A stretch of DNA of 64,000 nucleotides from Pelomonas baiyunensis (GTDB taxonomy: Bacteria; Pseudomonadota; Gammaproteobacteria; Burkholderiales; Burkholderiaceae_C). The notes under the pieces are model-generated. The model was given only the letters and a program-made list of their open reading frames with translations. It made no database searches and was not told the DNA's origin. Below are positions 24,770 through 33,399 of this stretch, one piece after another. Position 1 is the stretch's first letter. Every line of letters starts with the position of its first letter. A program made the position numbers and the translations under genes. Where the stretch lies: positions 186,001-250,000 of the forward strand of contig NZ_JBIGIB010000004.1 in the NCBI RefSeq assembly GCF_043555935.1, read 5' to 3'.

Positions 24770-25339
24770 ATGACCTTGCCTCCCCCGGACCTGATCCAAG
24801 CCCTGCTCGCCCAACCCGACGACGCCGACCGCCTGATGCGCGAGGCCTGCGCCGCGCTGCGCAGCCAGCCGCCCGAGCCCGCCGCAACCGCCCCGATCGA
24901 CCCCGACGCCCTGCGCGCCGGCCTGGCCCGCATCGCGCCCCTGCCCGACAAGGGCCTGGACGTGGTGCAGCAGCGGCTGCTCGACGACGCCCCGGCCGGC
25001 GCCTCCACCGACGGCATCGCCGCGCTGCTGCGCCCGGCCGAGCTGGCCTGGGACGAAGCGCAGGAGATCGACTGGGCGGTGCGCCACTGGGAAGCCTGCC
25101 GCGCCGCAGGCCAGCTGGACGAAGACCTGGCCGCCGACTTCGGCGACTACTGGCGCCGCCTGGAATGGAGCGCGCTGCGCCAGCACCTGGTGCTGCTGGG
25201 CCAGGGCCACGCGCAAGAGCGCCGGCTGCTGGCCTACATCGTCAAGACCGCGTCGCGCTACGTCGCGCTGTCACCGCTGAAGCGGGCGATGGAGGCGCGC
25301 TTCCCGGAGTTCTTCGAGCTCGGCTTCACGTTGAAGTGA
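24770..25339 (+). CDS. AmgK-like sugar kinase remnant lacking the catalytic core
   Basis: A 189-residue open frame at the place where Burkholderiales usually carry amgK (MurNAc/GlcNAc anomeric kinase), divergent from lptD. Residues from about 70 onward resemble the AmgK C-terminus: DDAPAGASTDGIAALLRP parallels the usual QDA.xG..TYDLASLL block, then EIDWAVRHWEACRAAG, DFGDYWRRLEWSALRQHL, a SRYVALSPL helix and a final ELGFTLK. The N-lobe, the HRD-type catalytic loop and the DF metal motif are missing or unrecognisable. ATG at 24770 is used; TTG at 24743 is possible. murU does not follow. I read it as a decayed or repurposed kinase, not an active one. Confidence 0.6.
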   Translation: MTLPPPDLIQALLAQPDDADRLMREACAALRSQPPEPAATAPIDPDALRAGLARIAPLPDKGLDVVQQRLLDDAPAGASTDGIAALLRPAELAWDEAQEIDWAVRHWEACRAAGQLDEDLAADFGDYWRRLEWSALRQHLVLLGQGHAQERRLLAYIVKTASRYVALSPLKRAMEARFPEFFELGFTLK

Positions 25340-25393
25340 GCGTCCCAGGTCCGGGCGCCCGGCCGGGCGCGAGGCAGGATGCCGGGCCTGGCC

Positions 25394-26341
25394 TCAGGGG
25401 CAGGTGGCGCAGCCCGCGGCCACCAGCCACGGGTCTTTGTCTTCGCCGCCGAAGATGTCCAGCAGGAAGTCCAGGAACGCGCGGGTGCGCGCCGGCACAT
25501 ATTTGCGGGTGGGCATGCCGGCCCACAGCGTGGTGCCGAACAGCCGCCACTGCGGCATGACGCGCTCCAGCGCTTGCTCCAGCAACGCGTCTTCCACCAT
25601 GAAGCTGGGCAGCCCGGCCACGCCCAGACCGTGCAGGGCGGCGGCGTAGTTGGTGTCCATGTGGGTGGTGGACAGCACCGCCCGCGACGGCACGATGGGC
25701 AGCGTGATTTCCTCGCCGCCATCGCCGCGCTGCAGGGTCAAGCCCCGCATCAGTGCCGGCGTGGGCGGGAGCAAGGCATCGTGCTGCCGCAGGTCGTGCG
25801 GGTGCTGCGGGCGGCCGCGCTGGTCCAGGTAGTCGGGCGCCGCGCACATGATGAACTCGCTGCGCGCCAGCCGCCGCGCGATGAACTCACCATCGGGCAG
25901 TTCGCGCGTCAGAAAGATGGTGAGGTCGTAGCTGTCGTCCACGGTTTCCACCGGGCCGGGCGACGTGATCTCCAGCGTGACGCTCGGGAACTCGCGGTGG
26001 AACTTGGGCAGGTGCTTGGCCAGCTGGTGCACCGCAATTGCCGGCGGACACAGCACACGCAGCAGGCCGCGCACCTCTTGCGTGGCGGAGGCGGCCAGCG
26101 CCGCGGCCTCGTCCACATCCGCCAGGATGCGCCGGGCCCGCTCCAGGTAGGCCTCGCCGATTTCGGTGAGCGAGATGCGCCGCGTCGTGCGGTTCAGCAG
26201 CCGGGTGCCCAGGTGCTCTTCCAGCTCCGCCACCAGCCGCGTGACGACCGCGGGCGCCAGGTCCAGCGCCCGGGCCGCGCCGGCAAAGCTGCCCTCGTCG
26301 ATGACGCGAACAAAAACCTTGATGGCGCGGAGCTGGTCCAT
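25394..26341 (-). CDS. LysR-family transcriptional regulator
   Basis: A 315-residue LysR-type regulator. The winged helix-turn-helix is at residues 1-60 (MDQLRAIKVFVRVIDEGSFAGAARAL-type block, then TTRRISLTEIG), and the periplasmic-binding-like effector domain covers about 90-300. The family is closest in look to the one-domain, non-metabolic LysR group common in Burkholderia. It is read in the same direction as, and 13 bp after, the M20 peptidase gene, so the two may be cotranscribed; the target and effector are unknown. Confidence 0.9.
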   Translation of the reverse strand: MDQLRAIKVFVRVIDEGSFAGAARALDLAPAVVTRLVAELEEHLGTRLLNRTTRRISLTEIGEAYLERARRILADVDEAAALAASATQEVRGLLRVLCPPAIAVHQLAKHLPKFHREFPSVTLEITSPGPVETVDDSYDLTIFLTRELPDGEFIARRLARSEFIMCAAPDYLDQRGRPQHPHDLRQHDALLPPTPALMRGLTLQRGDGGEEITLPIVPSRAVLSTTHMDTNYAAALHGLGVAGLPSFMVEDALLEQALERVMPQWRLFGTTLWAGMPTRKYVPARTRAFLDFLLDIFGGEDKDPWLVAAGCATCP

Positions 26342-26354
26342 CCGACCGGGTCGA

Positions 26355-27830
26355 TCAGGGGTGGGCGGCCATCACCTGCGCCACGGCCGCCGTCAGCCGC
26401 TTGCCGTAAGGCACGTGCAGGAACTCGTTGGGGCCGTGGGCGTTGCTCTTGGGGCCCAGCACGCCGCAGACCATCATCTGCGCCGACGGGAAGCCCTTTT
26501 GCAGCATGCTCATCAGCGGGATGGTGCCGCCCTGGCCGATGTAGCCCACCGGGGCACCGAAGTGCGTCTGGCTGGCGTCGTTCAGGGCCTGGCTGAGCCA
26601 GGGCGACAGGTCCGGGGTGTTCCATCCGGTGGCGCCAAAGGCGCCGGCCCGGCCGTCGGGCGTGAACGTGACCTTGGCGTTGTAGGGCGCGTTGTCTTCC
26701 AGCAGCGCCTTGAGCTTGAGCGCGGCCTCGTTGCCGTCGATCAGCGGCGGCAGGCGGAGGCTCAGCTTGAAGGCGGTGTACGGGCGCAGCACATTGCCGG
26801 CGTTCTTCAGCTCGGGGAAGCCGTCCGCACCCACGACGGACAGCGTCGGGCGCCAGGTGCGGTTCAGCAGCACTTCGACCGGGTCGGTCGTCACCGGCAG
26901 CACCGGGCCGCCGTCCGCGCCGCAGGCCCAAGGCATGCGCTTGTAGACCTCTTCCTTCAGGATGGCCGCCGTGGCCTGCGCCTGCTCCAGGCGGGCACCG
27001 GGAATCTCGCAATGGAAGCTCTCGGGCAGCAGGCGGCCGGTCTTGCTGTCTTCCAGGCGGTCCAGCACCTGACGCAGGATGCGGAAGCTCGACGGCACCG
27101 CGCCCGACGCGTCACCGCTGTGGATGCCCTCGGTCAGCACCTCCACCTTGAGCACGCCCGACACCATGCCGCGCAGCGAGGTGGTCAGCCAGAGCTGGTC
27201 GTAGTTGCCAGCGCCGGAGTCCAGGCACACCACCAGCGACACGTTGCCCAGGCGGGGCTTGAGGATGTCGATGTAGGCCGGCAGGTCGTAGGAGCCGCTT
27301 TCCTCGCAGGTCTCGATGATGCCGACGCAGCGCGGGCGCGGAATGCCCTGCTGGTCCAGCGCCATGATGGCCGTGAGCGAGGCGTACACGGCGTAGCCGT
27401 CGTCGGCGCCGCCGCGGCCGTACAGCAGGCCGTTTTCGTACTTGGGCGTCCACGGGCCGAGGTCGCTGCGCCAGCCGCTGAACTCGGGCTGCTTGTCCAG
27501 GTGGCCATACAGCACGATGGTGTCGTCACTGCCCGACTTGGTGGACGGCACCTCGAAGAAGATCACCGGCGTGCGGCCCGGGATGCGCACCACCTCCAGC
27601 TTCAGGCCCGCCACCTTCTTGCTCTCCACCCACGCTGCGGCCTGGGTCAGCACCTTCTCGATGTGGCCGTGGGCGGCCCAGTCGGCATCGAACATCGGGC
27701 TCTTGGCCGGGATGGCGATGTAGTCGGTCAGCGCAGGGACGATCTCTTCGTCCCACACGCGTTCGGCAAAGGCGCCCAGCGCGGTGGCTTCGTCGGCTTG
27801 AAGGGGCAGGTGGGGGTCTCGTGCATTCAT
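26355..27830 (-). CDS. M20 family metallo-dipeptidase (carnosinase-like)
   Basis: A 491-residue cytoplasmic M20 peptidase. Zinc ligands and catalytic residues are visible: His110 in YGHLDKQPE, Asp143 in GRGGADDGY, Glu176/Glu177 in ETCEESGS, Asp204 in CLDSGAGN, and a final His in GPNEFLHVPYG. The dimerisation/lid insert is at about 220-400. It resembles CNDP/carnosinase-type dipeptidases rather than PepD. No signal peptide. It starts divergently from the lipoprotein gene with a 136-bp gap. The exact substrate cannot be told. Confidence 0.9.
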   Translation of the reverse strand: MNARDPHLPLQADEATALGAFAERVWDEEIVPALTDYIAIPAKSPMFDADWAAHGHIEKVLTQAAAWVESKKVAGLKLEVVRIPGRTPVIFFEVPSTKSGSDDTIVLYGHLDKQPEFSGWRSDLGPWTPKYENGLLYGRGGADDGYAVYASLTAIMALDQQGIPRPRCVGIIETCEESGSYDLPAYIDILKPRLGNVSLVVCLDSGAGNYDQLWLTTSLRGMVSGVLKVEVLTEGIHSGDASGAVPSSFRILRQVLDRLEDSKTGRLLPESFHCEIPGARLEQAQATAAILKEEVYKRMPWACGADGGPVLPVTTDPVEVLLNRTWRPTLSVVGADGFPELKNAGNVLRPYTAFKLSLRLPPLIDGNEAALKLKALLEDNAPYNAKVTFTPDGRAGAFGATGWNTPDLSPWLSQALNDASQTHFGAPVGYIGQGGTIPLMSMLQKGFPSAQMMVCGVLGPKSNAHGPNEFLHVPYGKRLTAAVAQVMAAHP

Positions 27831-27966
27831 GGCGGTACTTTCAGCGCAGGATGGCCGCGCTCAGGGCAGCGCTTGTGGCGCGGGTGAGGCGAAGCAGCCA
27901 GTTTAGGCCGCTCGGGAAAACTACCGGCGTGCGCTGTCATGCGAAACGCTTAGGCTCAGCGGCACC

Positions 27967-29304
27967 ATGACACGCCTGCTGCTGCTCCTGCTCGTCACCC
28001 TCACCCTGGCAGGCTGCGCCTCCGGCCCCAAGTTCACGGTGGACGATGGCCGCAAGGTCAACGAAACCCTGCTCGCCGGCATGCGGGCCTACGGCGCGGG
28101 CGAGCGGCTGATCCGCCCGGCCATCGCCCGCAGCGCCCAGCTCAAAGACAAGGAATGCGACAAGCAGTGGGAGCTGCCCTTCGCGGTGGCCACCAGTGCC
28201 GGCTGGAGCGTGGACGACCGGGTGGCCTGGGCCCGCGCGCTGCAGGTGGACGAACGGCTGACCGTGATTGCCGTGACGCAGGACTCGCCCCTGCCCATGG
28301 GCACCCGCATCAACCACGTGGCGGGTCAGGCCAGTGACGACGGCGAGCGGCTGCTGGAATGGCTGGCCGAGGCACGCGACGCCGGCCGCCCCTTCACCGT
28401 GGGCACACCGGGCGGCAAGGGCGTCATCGTCACGCCCTTCGAGGTGTGCCGGGGCTACACCCGCTTCGCCCCGCCCAACACGCCGCAGCTGCAGGACTAC
28501 CACTGGCTGCTGAGCCTGCACCCGCTGGAGGTGACGCAGGCCGAACCCACGCCCGACGAAGCGCTGTGGGCCGTGCTGTGGACGCAGGGCTTGTCCGAGG
28601 AAGGCGGCGCGCGGATGAAGACCTACCACTACGCGATGAAGATCGGCGGCGCGCTGTACAACATCGCCACGCTGGCCTCGGGCGTGAAGGCGGCGGCCGT
28701 GGCGGCCGATGCCGCCATCAGCGCCGCCCGCAGCGCCGCCGCCAGCGCCGCCAGCGAGTTCCTGAAGCAGCAACTGATCGAGCAGGGCAAATCGCTCGCG
28801 ATGCAGCGCATCCGTGAAGGCCTGACCGATGCCGCCCAGCAGATCACGCGGCAGCAAGCCGTGAACGTGATGCAGGCGGCGGCGGCCAACCGCGGGTCGC
28901 TGTCGGGGGTGTCGCGCATCGCGGCAACGGCCTTCGAGCGGGCCGACGCCTGGGCCTTTTCGCGCATGAACACCTTGGGGGCGCCCCCGCTGGCGGGCTT
29001 CACCCTGCACCAGAAGATGGTGGAACGCAGCCTGGCCGCCAACGCCCTGGTGCTGGACGCCGACCGCCTGGCAGCGCTGAACAAAGTGGCGACCGAGCGG
29101 GGCCTGGAGGCGCAGGTGGTGGCCATCCTCGGCGGGCTCAAGGCCGACAGCCTGGTGGCGGAAATCGGCGCCATGCCGCTGGCCTCGGCCCAAAGCGGCT
29201 TCTCGTTTGAAAGCCCGGACGACCCCGGCGCCGGTCGCTTCTCGCGCGGCCTGGTGGACGCCATGCTGGAAATGCCAGCCGAGTCGGGAACCAAGAAAAA
29301 ATGA
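27967..29304 (+). CDS. Lipoprotein of unknown function, possible inactive M48-like relative
   Basis: A 445-residue lipoprotein with lipobox TLAGC (Cys17). Residues about 90-165 look like a PDZ-type module (VIAVTQDSPLPMGTRINHV, then FTVGTPGGKGVIVTPFEVC). The following stretch PDEALWAVLWTQGLSEEGG falls where M48-type lipoprotein peptidases carry their HExxH helix, but no HExxH is present. A long Ala-rich, probably helical, region spans about 225-270. If the M48 comparison is right it is a pseudo-enzyme; this is a weak, by-eye similarity. The stop overlaps the next ATG (ATGA), coupling it to the MORN-repeat gene. Confidence 0.6.
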   Translation: MTRLLLLLLVTLTLAGCASGPKFTVDDGRKVNETLLAGMRAYGAGERLIRPAIARSAQLKDKECDKQWELPFAVATSAGWSVDDRVAWARALQVDERLTVIAVTQDSPLPMGTRINHVAGQASDDGERLLEWLAEARDAGRPFTVGTPGGKGVIVTPFEVCRGYTRFAPPNTPQLQDYHWLLSLHPLEVTQAEPTPDEALWAVLWTQGLSEEGGARMKTYHYAMKIGGALYNIATLASGVKAAAVAADAAISAARSAAASAASEFLKQQLIEQGKSLAMQRIREGLTDAAQQITRQQAVNVMQAAAANRGSLSGVSRIAATAFERADAWAFSRMNTLGAPPLAGFTLHQKMVERSLAANALVLDADRLAALNKVATERGLEAQVVAILGGLKADSLVAEIGAMPLASAQSGFSFESPDDPGAGRFSRGLVDAMLEMPAESGTKKK

Positions 29305-31211
29305 AATCGCTGCCGCTGTTGGCCCTGCCCCTGGCCCTGGCTTTGTCTCTGGACCTGGCCGGCTCGCCAGCCACCGCCCAAACCCCGCCGACGGTGCCTG
29401 CTTCGGCGCCGCCCCTGGCGTCCACCCCCGCATCTGCCGTGGTGGCGGAGCCCGCGGCCAGTGCCGCCTCGGCGCCTGAGGGCGCCGCCTCCGAGCCCGC
29501 CGCCCCGCCGCCACCTCCGCCGGCCAGCTGCGCGCAGCTGACCAGCCGTGCGCTGTCGGCCGACCTGAAAGCCGCCACGGCCCAGTCGCAAAACCAGGCT
29601 TTGCAAGCCCTGGTGGAGTTGCACGACGACGCGGTGGCGCAATGGACGGCCGCCCTCGCCCGCTGCGAGGGCCGCGCCAAGGAACGCGCCCAGCGCAACC
29701 TGGCCGACAGCCAGAAATCGCGCGATGCCCTGGCCGAACGCCTGCAGGCCGGCAGCCAGTGCGAAACCGCGCACCGCGAGGCCAGCGCGCTGCAGGAACT
29801 GGCCCGCGTGGCCTTCGGCGAGCGCCGCTTCCCCGACGCCGCCAGCCTCTACCGCAAGGCCGAGGGCATGTGGGAACTGGCCGCCGAGCAGTGCACCGGC
29901 ACGCAGCAGCAGATCGCCCAGCGCCGCCACGAGCAAAGCGAGATCGACGGCCACAACGCCGAGTTCTGCGCGCCGCCGTTCGAGCGGGCGCGGGAGTTCT
30001 CCACCAAGCTGCGCAATGGCGGCGCCGCCCTGCCGCTGGCCGAACGCCAGTTGCAAAGCCAGATGGGCGAGACGCTGTGGCGAGACACCGCCAAGCTGTG
30101 CAAAGGCAGCGCGCAAGAGCTGGCGCTGAACAACGCCCAAGCCCTGGCGCGCGACCGCGGCACGCCGTGGGTGGCCACGCCCCTGCCGGCCGCACCGGCG
30201 CAGGCCGCCGCTGCGGGCAAAGGCCCCGCCGTCGCAGCGACCGGCAAGCCAGCCCCCCCCGGCGCAGCGACGGCGGCTGCGGCCCCCACCAAGGCCGGAA
30301 CACCGTCACCCGCACCTTCACCTGCGCCTTCACCCGCACCGACGGCGGCTGTGACTGCGGCGGCTGCGGCCCCCGCGGCGACGGCTGCTGCGGCCCCCGC
30401 GGCGGCGCGGGCGGCGCCCCCCGCCGCCGCACCAACGCCAGCGCTCGCCGCAGCAGCCGCCGCAGCGCCGGCCCCGGAGCCCAAACTGTTCGACCGCACC
30501 GCGGGTGACACCCGCTACGTGGGCCAGTTCGTGCGCAACGACGACGACACCGTCACCGGCACCGGGCGCGTGGAGTGGAAGAACGGCGACGTGTACGAAG
30601 GCCCGCTCACCCACAGCCGCCGCGAAGGCGTGGGCGAGATCCGTTGGGCCAGCGGCCAGCGCTACCGCGGCGAGTGGGTCAGCGACCGCGCCACCGGCAA
30701 GGGGCTGATGGTGTTTGCCAACGGCAACCAGTTCGACGGCACGCTGGTGGACGGCCAGCCCGAGGGCGAAGGCAAGCTCACCTACGCGTCGGGCGACGTC
30801 TACACCGGCCAGATCCGCCAGGGCCTGCCCCACGGCAAGGGCAGCTATGTGTGGATCAGCGGCCAGCGCTACGAAGGCGACTGGGTGAACGACACGCCGC
30901 AAGGCATGGGCCGCATGCGGTTCACCAACGGCAACCAGTACGAGGGCCAGTTCGCCGCCGGCTTGCCGCAAGGCCGCGGGCGCATGGTGTTTCCGAGCGG
31001 CGATGTGTACGAAGGGCAGTTCGAGGCCGGCCGCTCGCACGGCGACGGAAAATACGCCTGGAAAAGCGGCGAACGCTACGAAGGCGCCTGGGCCCGTGGC
31101 CTGAAGCACGGCACCGGCGTGTTCACCTGGCCCACGGGAGACCGCTGGGAAGGTGTCTTCAAGGACGACGAACGCACCGACGATGGCGTCATGTTGCGCA
31201 AAGGCAATTAG
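29301..31211 (+). CDS. Exported MORN-repeat protein with Ala/Pro-rich linker
   Basis: A 636-residue protein: signal peptide (about 1-26), a low-complexity Ala/Pro segment (about 27-75), a helical Cys-containing domain (about 75-285), a second Ala/Pro-rich linker (about 290-395), then about ten MORN repeats of 23 residues to the end. Repeat units read like VYEGQFEAGRSHGDGKYAW. MORN strips form elongated beta sheets that bind proteins or lipids. It is cotranslated with the upstream lipoprotein, so the two may act in one envelope complex. The exported location and function are inferred. Confidence 0.8.
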   Translation: MKSLPLLALPLALALSLDLAGSPATAQTPPTVPASAPPLASTPASAVVAEPAASAASAPEGAASEPAAPPPPPPASCAQLTSRALSADLKAATAQSQNQALQALVELHDDAVAQWTAALARCEGRAKERAQRNLADSQKSRDALAERLQAGSQCETAHREASALQELARVAFGERRFPDAASLYRKAEGMWELAAEQCTGTQQQIAQRRHEQSEIDGHNAEFCAPPFERAREFSTKLRNGGAALPLAERQLQSQMGETLWRDTAKLCKGSAQELALNNAQALARDRGTPWVATPLPAAPAQAAAAGKGPAVAATGKPAPPGAATAAAAPTKAGTPSPAPSPAPSPAPTAAVTAAAAAPAATAAAAPAAARAAPPAAAPTPALAAAAAAAPAPEPKLFDRTAGDTRYVGQFVRNDDDTVTGTGRVEWKNGDVYEGPLTHSRREGVGEIRWASGQRYRGEWVSDRATGKGLMVFANGNQFDGTLVDGQPEGEGKLTYASGDVYTGQIRQGLPHGKGSYVWISGQRYEGDWVNDTPQGMGRMRFTNGNQYEGQFAAGLPQGRGRMVFPSGDVYEGQFEAGRSHGDGKYAWKSGERYEGAWARGLKHGTGVFTWPTGDRWEGVFKDDERTDDGVMLRKGN

Positions 31212-31261
31212 CCGTCGGCCAAAACCGCTACGCTCAACCCATCACACCAAGGACTCCTGCC

Positions 31262-31453
31262 ATGAAGACCCTGCTCTCCGCCGTCGCCCTCGCCATCGCC
31301 TTCGCTGCCCCCGCGGCCGAGGCCCGCGTCGCCAAGCACCAAGGCCACGCCCAGCACACCGCAGGCGCCACCAAGGCCAAGACCGGCGCCAAGAAAACCG
31401 TCAAGGGCAAGCACAAGAAGGCCGGCAAGAAGGGCGCCAAGAAGGCCGCCTGA
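31262..31453 (+). CDS. Small exported Lys/His-rich basic protein (Asr-like)
   Basis: A 63-residue protein with a signal peptide (about 1-21, AAEA) and a mature part made almost entirely of Lys, Ala, His and Gly (KHKKAGKKGAKKAA at the end). It resembles acid-shock (Asr)-type periplasmic proteins in composition; a role in binding polyanions or buffering acid stress is a guess. ATG at 31262 follows AAGGA. It lies 50 bp after the MORN gene and may share its transcript. No predicted enzyme motif. Confidence 0.65.
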   Translation: MKTLLSAVALAIAFAAPAAEARVAKHQGHAQHTAGATKAKTGAKKTVKGKHKKAGKKGAKKAA

Positions 31454-31523
31454 GGCTCACCCGGGCCTGCTGAGCCGCCGGGAGGCGGCCAGCGGCCGGT
31501 CGTTCCGCGCGCGGCGTGGCCCG

Positions 31524-32099
31524 TTACTCGCGCTGGAACTTGAACACCGCCACGCTGGCCCGCAAGTTCGGCAGCGTGCGCACCACGGCCCCGTTCTGCA
31601 GGCCGAAGCTGTCCAGGATGGTCAGCCGGTTTTTGCGGGCCAGCACGCCGAAGTCGGCAAACGTGCCCACCCGGATGTTGGGCGTGTCGTACCACTCGTA
31701 GGGCAGCGCCCGCGTCACCGGCATGCGCCCGGTGAGCACCTGCAGCCGGTTGGGCCAGTGGGCAAAGTTCGGGAAGCTGACGATGCCCATCTTGCCCACG
31801 CGGGCGGTCTCCTTGAGCATCTGCTCGGCGTTGTGCAGGTGCTGCAGGGTTTCGAGCTGCAGCACCACGTCGAAGCTCTGGTCCTCAAAGATGGACAGGC
31901 CTTCTTCCAGGTTGCGCTGGATGACGTTCACGCCGCGCTGCACGCAGGCCAACAGGTTGGCGTCATCCAACTCCACGCCGTAGCCACTGCAGCCCTTGTG
32001 CTGGATCAGGTGCTGCAGCAACTCGCCCGTGCCGCAGCCCAGGTCGAGCACGCGGGAACCGGCCGGCACCAGGGCCGCGATGGCAGGATCGAAGCTCAT
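31524..32099 (-). CDS. metW: Methionine biosynthesis protein MetW
   Basis: A 191-residue protein with a methyltransferase-like fold (VLDLGCGTGELLQHL, VELDD). In betaproteobacteria and Pseudomonas MetW partners MetX and is needed for homoserine acyltransferase activity or stability. The EWYDTPNIRVGTFADF block and NFAHWPNR are MetW hallmarks. Its start overlaps the metX stop by 4 bp, so the two are translationally coupled and share metX's SAM-II leader. Confidence 0.95.
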   Translation of the reverse strand: MSFDPAIAALVPAGSRVLDLGCGTGELLQHLIQHKGCSGYGVELDDANLLACVQRGVNVIQRNLEEGLSIFEDQSFDVVLQLETLQHLHNAEQMLKETARVGKMGIVSFPNFAHWPNRLQVLTGRMPVTRALPYEWYDTPNIRVGTFADFGVLARKNRLTILDSFGLQNGAVVRTLPNLRASVAVFKFQRE

Positions 32100-33271
32100 A
32101 CCGCCACCCCCTTGACGGCTGCGCTGCGCCCGGCGGCGGGCAGCTCCGAGGCGATGCGCTCAAAGTAGGCCCGCAACACCCCGTGGTAGCGCGGGTCGTC
32201 CAGCAAGAAGGCGTCGTGCCCATGCGGCGCGTCGATCTCGGCGTAAGACACGTCGAGTCGGTTGTCGAGCAGCGCCTTGACGATTTCGCGCGACCGGGCC
32301 GGCGAGAACCGCCAGTCGGTCGTGAAGCTCGCCACCAGGAACTTGGCCCGGGCCGCCGCGAACGCGCGGGTCAGGTCGCCGCCATGCTCTGCAGCCGGGT
32401 CGAAGTAGTCCAGCGCCCGGGTGATGAGCAGGTAGGTGTTGGCGTCAAAGTAGTCGCTGAACTTGTCGCCCTGGTAGCGCAGGTAGCTCTCGATCTGGAA
32501 CTCGATCTCCTGCGTGCTGTAGCCCAGCGCACCGGTCTTGAGTTCGCGGCCGAACTTCTCGGCCATCACGTCGTCGCTCAGGTAGGTGATGTGGCCGATC
32601 ATCCGCGCCACGCGCAGGCCTCGCTTGGGCACCACGCCGTGGGCGTAGAAATGGCCGCCGTGGAAGTCGGGGTCGGTCACGATGGCGCGGCGGGCCACCT
32701 CGTTGAACGCGATGTTCTGGGCCGACAGGTTGGGGGCGGTGGCAATGGCCACACAGTGGCCCAGGGCGTCGGGGTAGCGCAGCGCCCAGTCCAAAGCCTG
32801 CATGCCGCCCAGGCTGCCGCCCAGCACCGCAGCCAGGCGGCGGATGCCCAGCCGCGCCACCACGCGGGCTTGCGCGTCTACCCAGTCATGCACCGTCACC
32901 ACGGGGAAGTCGGCGCCCCAGGCCTGGCCGGTGGCGGGGTTGATGTGCATGGGCCCGGTGGAGCCGAAGCAGGAGCCAAGGTTGTTCACGCCAATGACGA
33001 AGAACTTGTCGGTGTCCAGCGGCTTGCCGGGGCCGATGAGGTTGTCCCACCAGCCCTCGCTCTTGGGCTGGCCGGCGTAGGTGCCGGCCACGTGGTGGCT
33101 GGCGTTGAGCGCATGGCACACCAGCACCGCGTTGCTGCGGTCGGCATTGAGCTGCCCGTAGGTCTCGACCACCAGGTCGTACGGCCCGAAGCTCGCACCG
33201 CTGCGCAGCGGCAGCGGCTCGTCGAAATGCAAGGTTTGCGGCGATACGTCGCCGACGCTACGGCCCGTCAT
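32096..33271 (-). CDS. metX: Homoserine O-acyltransferase MetX
   Basis: A 391-residue alpha/beta-hydrolase-fold enzyme that acylates homoserine, the first committed step of methionine synthesis; betaproteobacterial members mostly use succinyl-CoA. Motifs: NLGSCFGSTGP, the nucleophile elbow GGSLGGMQALDW, the catalytic Asp region TDWRFSP, and APHGHDAFLL with the catalytic His. ATG at 33271 follows GGAGTGAGG. Transcription passes through a SAM-II riboswitch and terminator (33284-33387) just upstream, so expression should fall when SAM is high. Confidence 0.95.
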   Translation of the reverse strand: MTGRSVGDVSPQTLHFDEPLPLRSGASFGPYDLVVETYGQLNADRSNAVLVCHALNASHHVAGTYAGQPKSEGWWDNLIGPGKPLDTDKFFVIGVNNLGSCFGSTGPMHINPATGQAWGADFPVVTVHDWVDAQARVVARLGIRRLAAVLGGSLGGMQALDWALRYPDALGHCVAIATAPNLSAQNIAFNEVARRAIVTDPDFHGGHFYAHGVVPKRGLRVARMIGHITYLSDDVMAEKFGRELKTGALGYSTQEIEFQIESYLRYQGDKFSDYFDANTYLLITRALDYFDPAAEHGGDLTRAFAAARAKFLVASFTTDWRFSPARSREIVKALLDNRLDVSYAEIDAPHGHDAFLLDDPRYHGVLRAYFERIASELPAAGRSAAVKGVAV

Positions 33272-33283
33272 GGCCTCACTCCG

Positions 33284-33324
33284 AAAAATAAAAAAACCGG
33301 CGCCACTGTTGCGGGACGCCGGTT
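33284..33324 (-). terminator. Intrinsic terminator in the metX leader
   Basis: Read on the minus strand: AACCGGCG (33324-33317), a 14-base loop, CGCCGGTT (33302-33295), then a T-run to 33284. It ends only 12 bp before the metX ATG, leaving no room for a promoter after it, so it must act as an attenuator of metX. It could also end read-through from the chemoreceptor gene. Confidence 0.88.
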
Positions 33325-33333
33325 GCTCGGAGT

Positions 33334-33387
33334 CCTGTTTAGCGGCATTTGTAGAGCGCCCGCAATCTGGATCAAATCGGCGCTGTC
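33334..33387 (-). ncRNA. SAM-II riboswitch aptamer
   Basis: The minus strand matches the SAM-II aptamer by eye. P1 is AGCGCC (33384-33379) with GGCGCU (33360-33355). The loop has GAUUU, CC and AUUGC in the conserved order, and the 3' part reads AAAUG then GCUAAACAGG, against the typical AAAUG..GCUAAA.AGG. SAM-II binds S-adenosylmethionine through an H-type pseudoknot. It is followed by a terminator and metX. ACTCCG at 33333-33328 can also pair with CGGAGT at 33283-33278, part of the metX ribosome binding site. Confidence 0.85.
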
Positions 33388-33393
33388 AGCAGC

Positions 33394-33399
33394 ATTCTA
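33394..33399 (-). promoter_or_regulatory. Candidate -10 element for the metX leader
   Basis: TAGAAT on the minus strand overlaps the stop codon of the chemoreceptor gene. The predicted start, near 33387, coincides with the first base of the SAM-II aptamer. The -35 region (TGGAGG at 17-bp spacing) is poor. Confidence 0.5.

Noticed and set aside
33346..33374. TTGATC / TACAAA pair as a metX promoter
   Set aside because: Both hexamers are conserved parts of the SAM-II aptamer; using them as promoter would cut the riboswitch. TAGAAT at 33399-33394 fits better.
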